From Emcibacter nanhaiensis (GTDB taxonomy: Bacteria > Pseudomonadota > Alphaproteobacteria > Sphingomonadales > Emcibacteraceae): DNA of 64,000 nucleotides. The stretch covers positions 1-64,000 of the forward strand of contig NZ_VFIY01000016.1 of NCBI RefSeq assembly GCF_006385175.1, given 5' to 3'. Position 1 is the stretch's first letter, and every line of letters begins with the position of its first letter. A program made the position numbers and the translations under genes. This document shows positions 63,252 to 64,000 of this stretch, piece after piece. The notes under the pieces are model-generated. The model was not told the DNA's origin. It was given only the letters and a program-made list of their open reading frames with translations, and ran no database searches.

Positions 63252-64000
63252 TTATCCCAGGTGTTCCTTGAAAAATCCCATAGTTCGGTCCCAGGCAAGG
63301 GCGGCGGCCTTGGCATCATAGCGGCCGGTGGAATAATTGTGGAAGCCGTGATTGACCCCGTCATACATATACATGACATAGTTCTTGCCGTGTTGTCTCA
63401 GCGCTTCCTCATAGCCGGGCCAGCCGTCATTGATGCGCTTGTCGAGCCCGGCATAGTGGATCATCAGCGGGGCCCTGATATTGGCCACTTCGTCAAGCGG
63501 CGGCACCCGGCCATAGAATGGGACAGCGGCCGCCAGGTCCGGGAGGCGGGCGGCCAGCAGGTTCGACACCCCGCCGCCGTAACAGAAGCCGACACAGCCG
63601 ACCTTGCCGGTACTGTCCTCGCGGCTTTGCAGGTAGCGGACGGCGGCGACGAAATCTTCAAACATCTTGTTCGGATCCCGTTTGCGCTGCATCGACCGGC
63701 CGTCGTCATCGTTGCCGGGATAGCCGCCGAGGGGATAGAGCGCATCGGGGGCCAGCACCTGATAACCGCCAAGCGCCGCCCGGCGGGCGACATCCTCCAC
63801 ATAGGGATTGAGTCCCCGGTTCTCATGGATCACCACAATGCCGGGAAGCTTGCCGGCAACTGTTGCCGGGCGCACATAAAGCCCGCCCATGGTGCCGGCC
63901 CCTTTGGGCGAAGGATAGGTGATACGTTGTGAGACGATCCGGTTATCATCCTCGGCCACTTCCTGGGCGCTGGCATAGTCCGGCATGACGCTTTCCAGCA
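63252..64000 (-). CDS. Dienelactone hydrolase family protein, 5' end outside window
   Basis: Alpha/beta hydrolase. The visible part has VIHENRGLNPYVEDVARR, the nucleophile elbow VGCVGFCYGGGVSN with Cys as nucleophile, as in dienelactone hydrolase, and the final His in DGVNHGFHNYSTGRYD. Asp of the triad is probably in YAGLDKRINDG. The frame stays open to the window edge (LESVMPDYASAQ before the first internal ATG), which suggests that the real start, and probably an export signal as in YghX-like members, lies beyond base 64000. Substrate unknown. Confidence 0.88.
   Translation of the reverse strand, partial: LESVMPDYASAQEVAEDDNRIVSQRITYPSPKGAGTMGGLYVRPATVAGKLPGIVVIHENRGLNPYVEDVARRAALGGYQVLAPDALYPLGGYPGNDDDGRSMQRKRDPNKMFEDFVAAVRYLQSREDSTGKVGCVGFCYGGGVSNLLAARLPDLAAAVPFYGRVPPLDEVANIRAPLMIHYAGLDKRINDGWPGYEEALRQHGKNYVMYMYDGVNHGFHNYSTGRYDAKAAALAWDRTMGFFKEHLG

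Noticed and set aside
1-64000. CRISPR arrays, insertion sequences, integrases or prophage genes
   Set aside because: None seen; repeats present are limited to terminators, the receptor paralogs, the rhodanese remnant and the tRNA-Phe end.

Overview
The window reads as a stretch of chromosome from a moderately GC-rich, free-living alphaproteobacterium. The main taxonomic argument is gene order: the minus-strand series murA / DUF2948 / hisG / hisD / UPF0262 / low-molecular-weight phosphatase / infA / maf / rng / yacG is a typical alphaproteobacterial housekeeping block. Three large sphingomonad-style TonB-dependent receptors, a full valine pathway and a possible CtrA box fit that class. A Kordiimonadales/Emcibacterales-like origin is a guess only. 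No phage, insertion sequence, integrase or CRISPR array was seen.

Layout. 1-9.7 kb: end of a biotin-synthesis aminotransferase (bioA), an aminopeptidase P, then a LysR regulator divergent from a valine-catabolic operon (mmsA, acyl-CoA dehydrogenase, 3-hydroxyisobutyryl-CoA hydrolase, mmsB), followed by a ferredoxin and an Lrp regulator. 9.7-15.2 kb: a strongly structured non-coding RNA that resembles 6S RNA, a 48-codon small ORF, L-serine dehydratase and PutA. 15.2-22.9 kb: two paralogous TonB receptors flanking a TPR-sulfotransferase; each receptor has an almost identical 26-bp terminator. 23-29 kb: an EF-hand lipoprotein, a TPR histidine kinase, a lipocalin, a DEAD-box helicase and a cold-shock protein. 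29-34.6 kb: pyrC, an LPMO-like secreted protein, a TerB-like membrane protein, a diheme cytochrome c fused to rhodanese, a cupin and an IMPACT-family protein; a broken copy of the rhodanese end lies beside the LPMO-like gene.

34.6-43.6 kb: tRNA-Phe, whose 3' end is duplicated about 146 bp away, the housekeeping block, a 45-codon small ORF and tRNA-Thr. 43.7-49.8 kb: a third TonB receptor with an AraC regulator, a short-chain dehydrogenase and a soluble PAS chemoreceptor. 50.2-61.6 kb: a complete acetate module, comprising a cNMP/CBS/DUF294 protein, a 3'-5' exonuclease, DUF4212 small subunit plus sodium:solute symporter, a CrbS-like hybrid kinase with a transporter domain, a CrbR-like regulator and acetyl-CoA synthetase. 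61.7-64 kb: a DcaP-like porin and a dienelactone hydrolase cut by the window end.

How it fits together: the accessory genes point to an aerobic heterotroph living on amino acids (valine, serine, proline), acetate and TonB-imported oligomers. The most notable unexplained elements are the 6S-like RNA, the hairpin that buries the ribosome-binding site of the acetate transporter operon, two GTCGT/ACGAC palindromes at matching distances upstream of the transporter operon and acs, and the receptor-sulfotransferase-receptor unit. All functions are read from sequence motifs without database searches.
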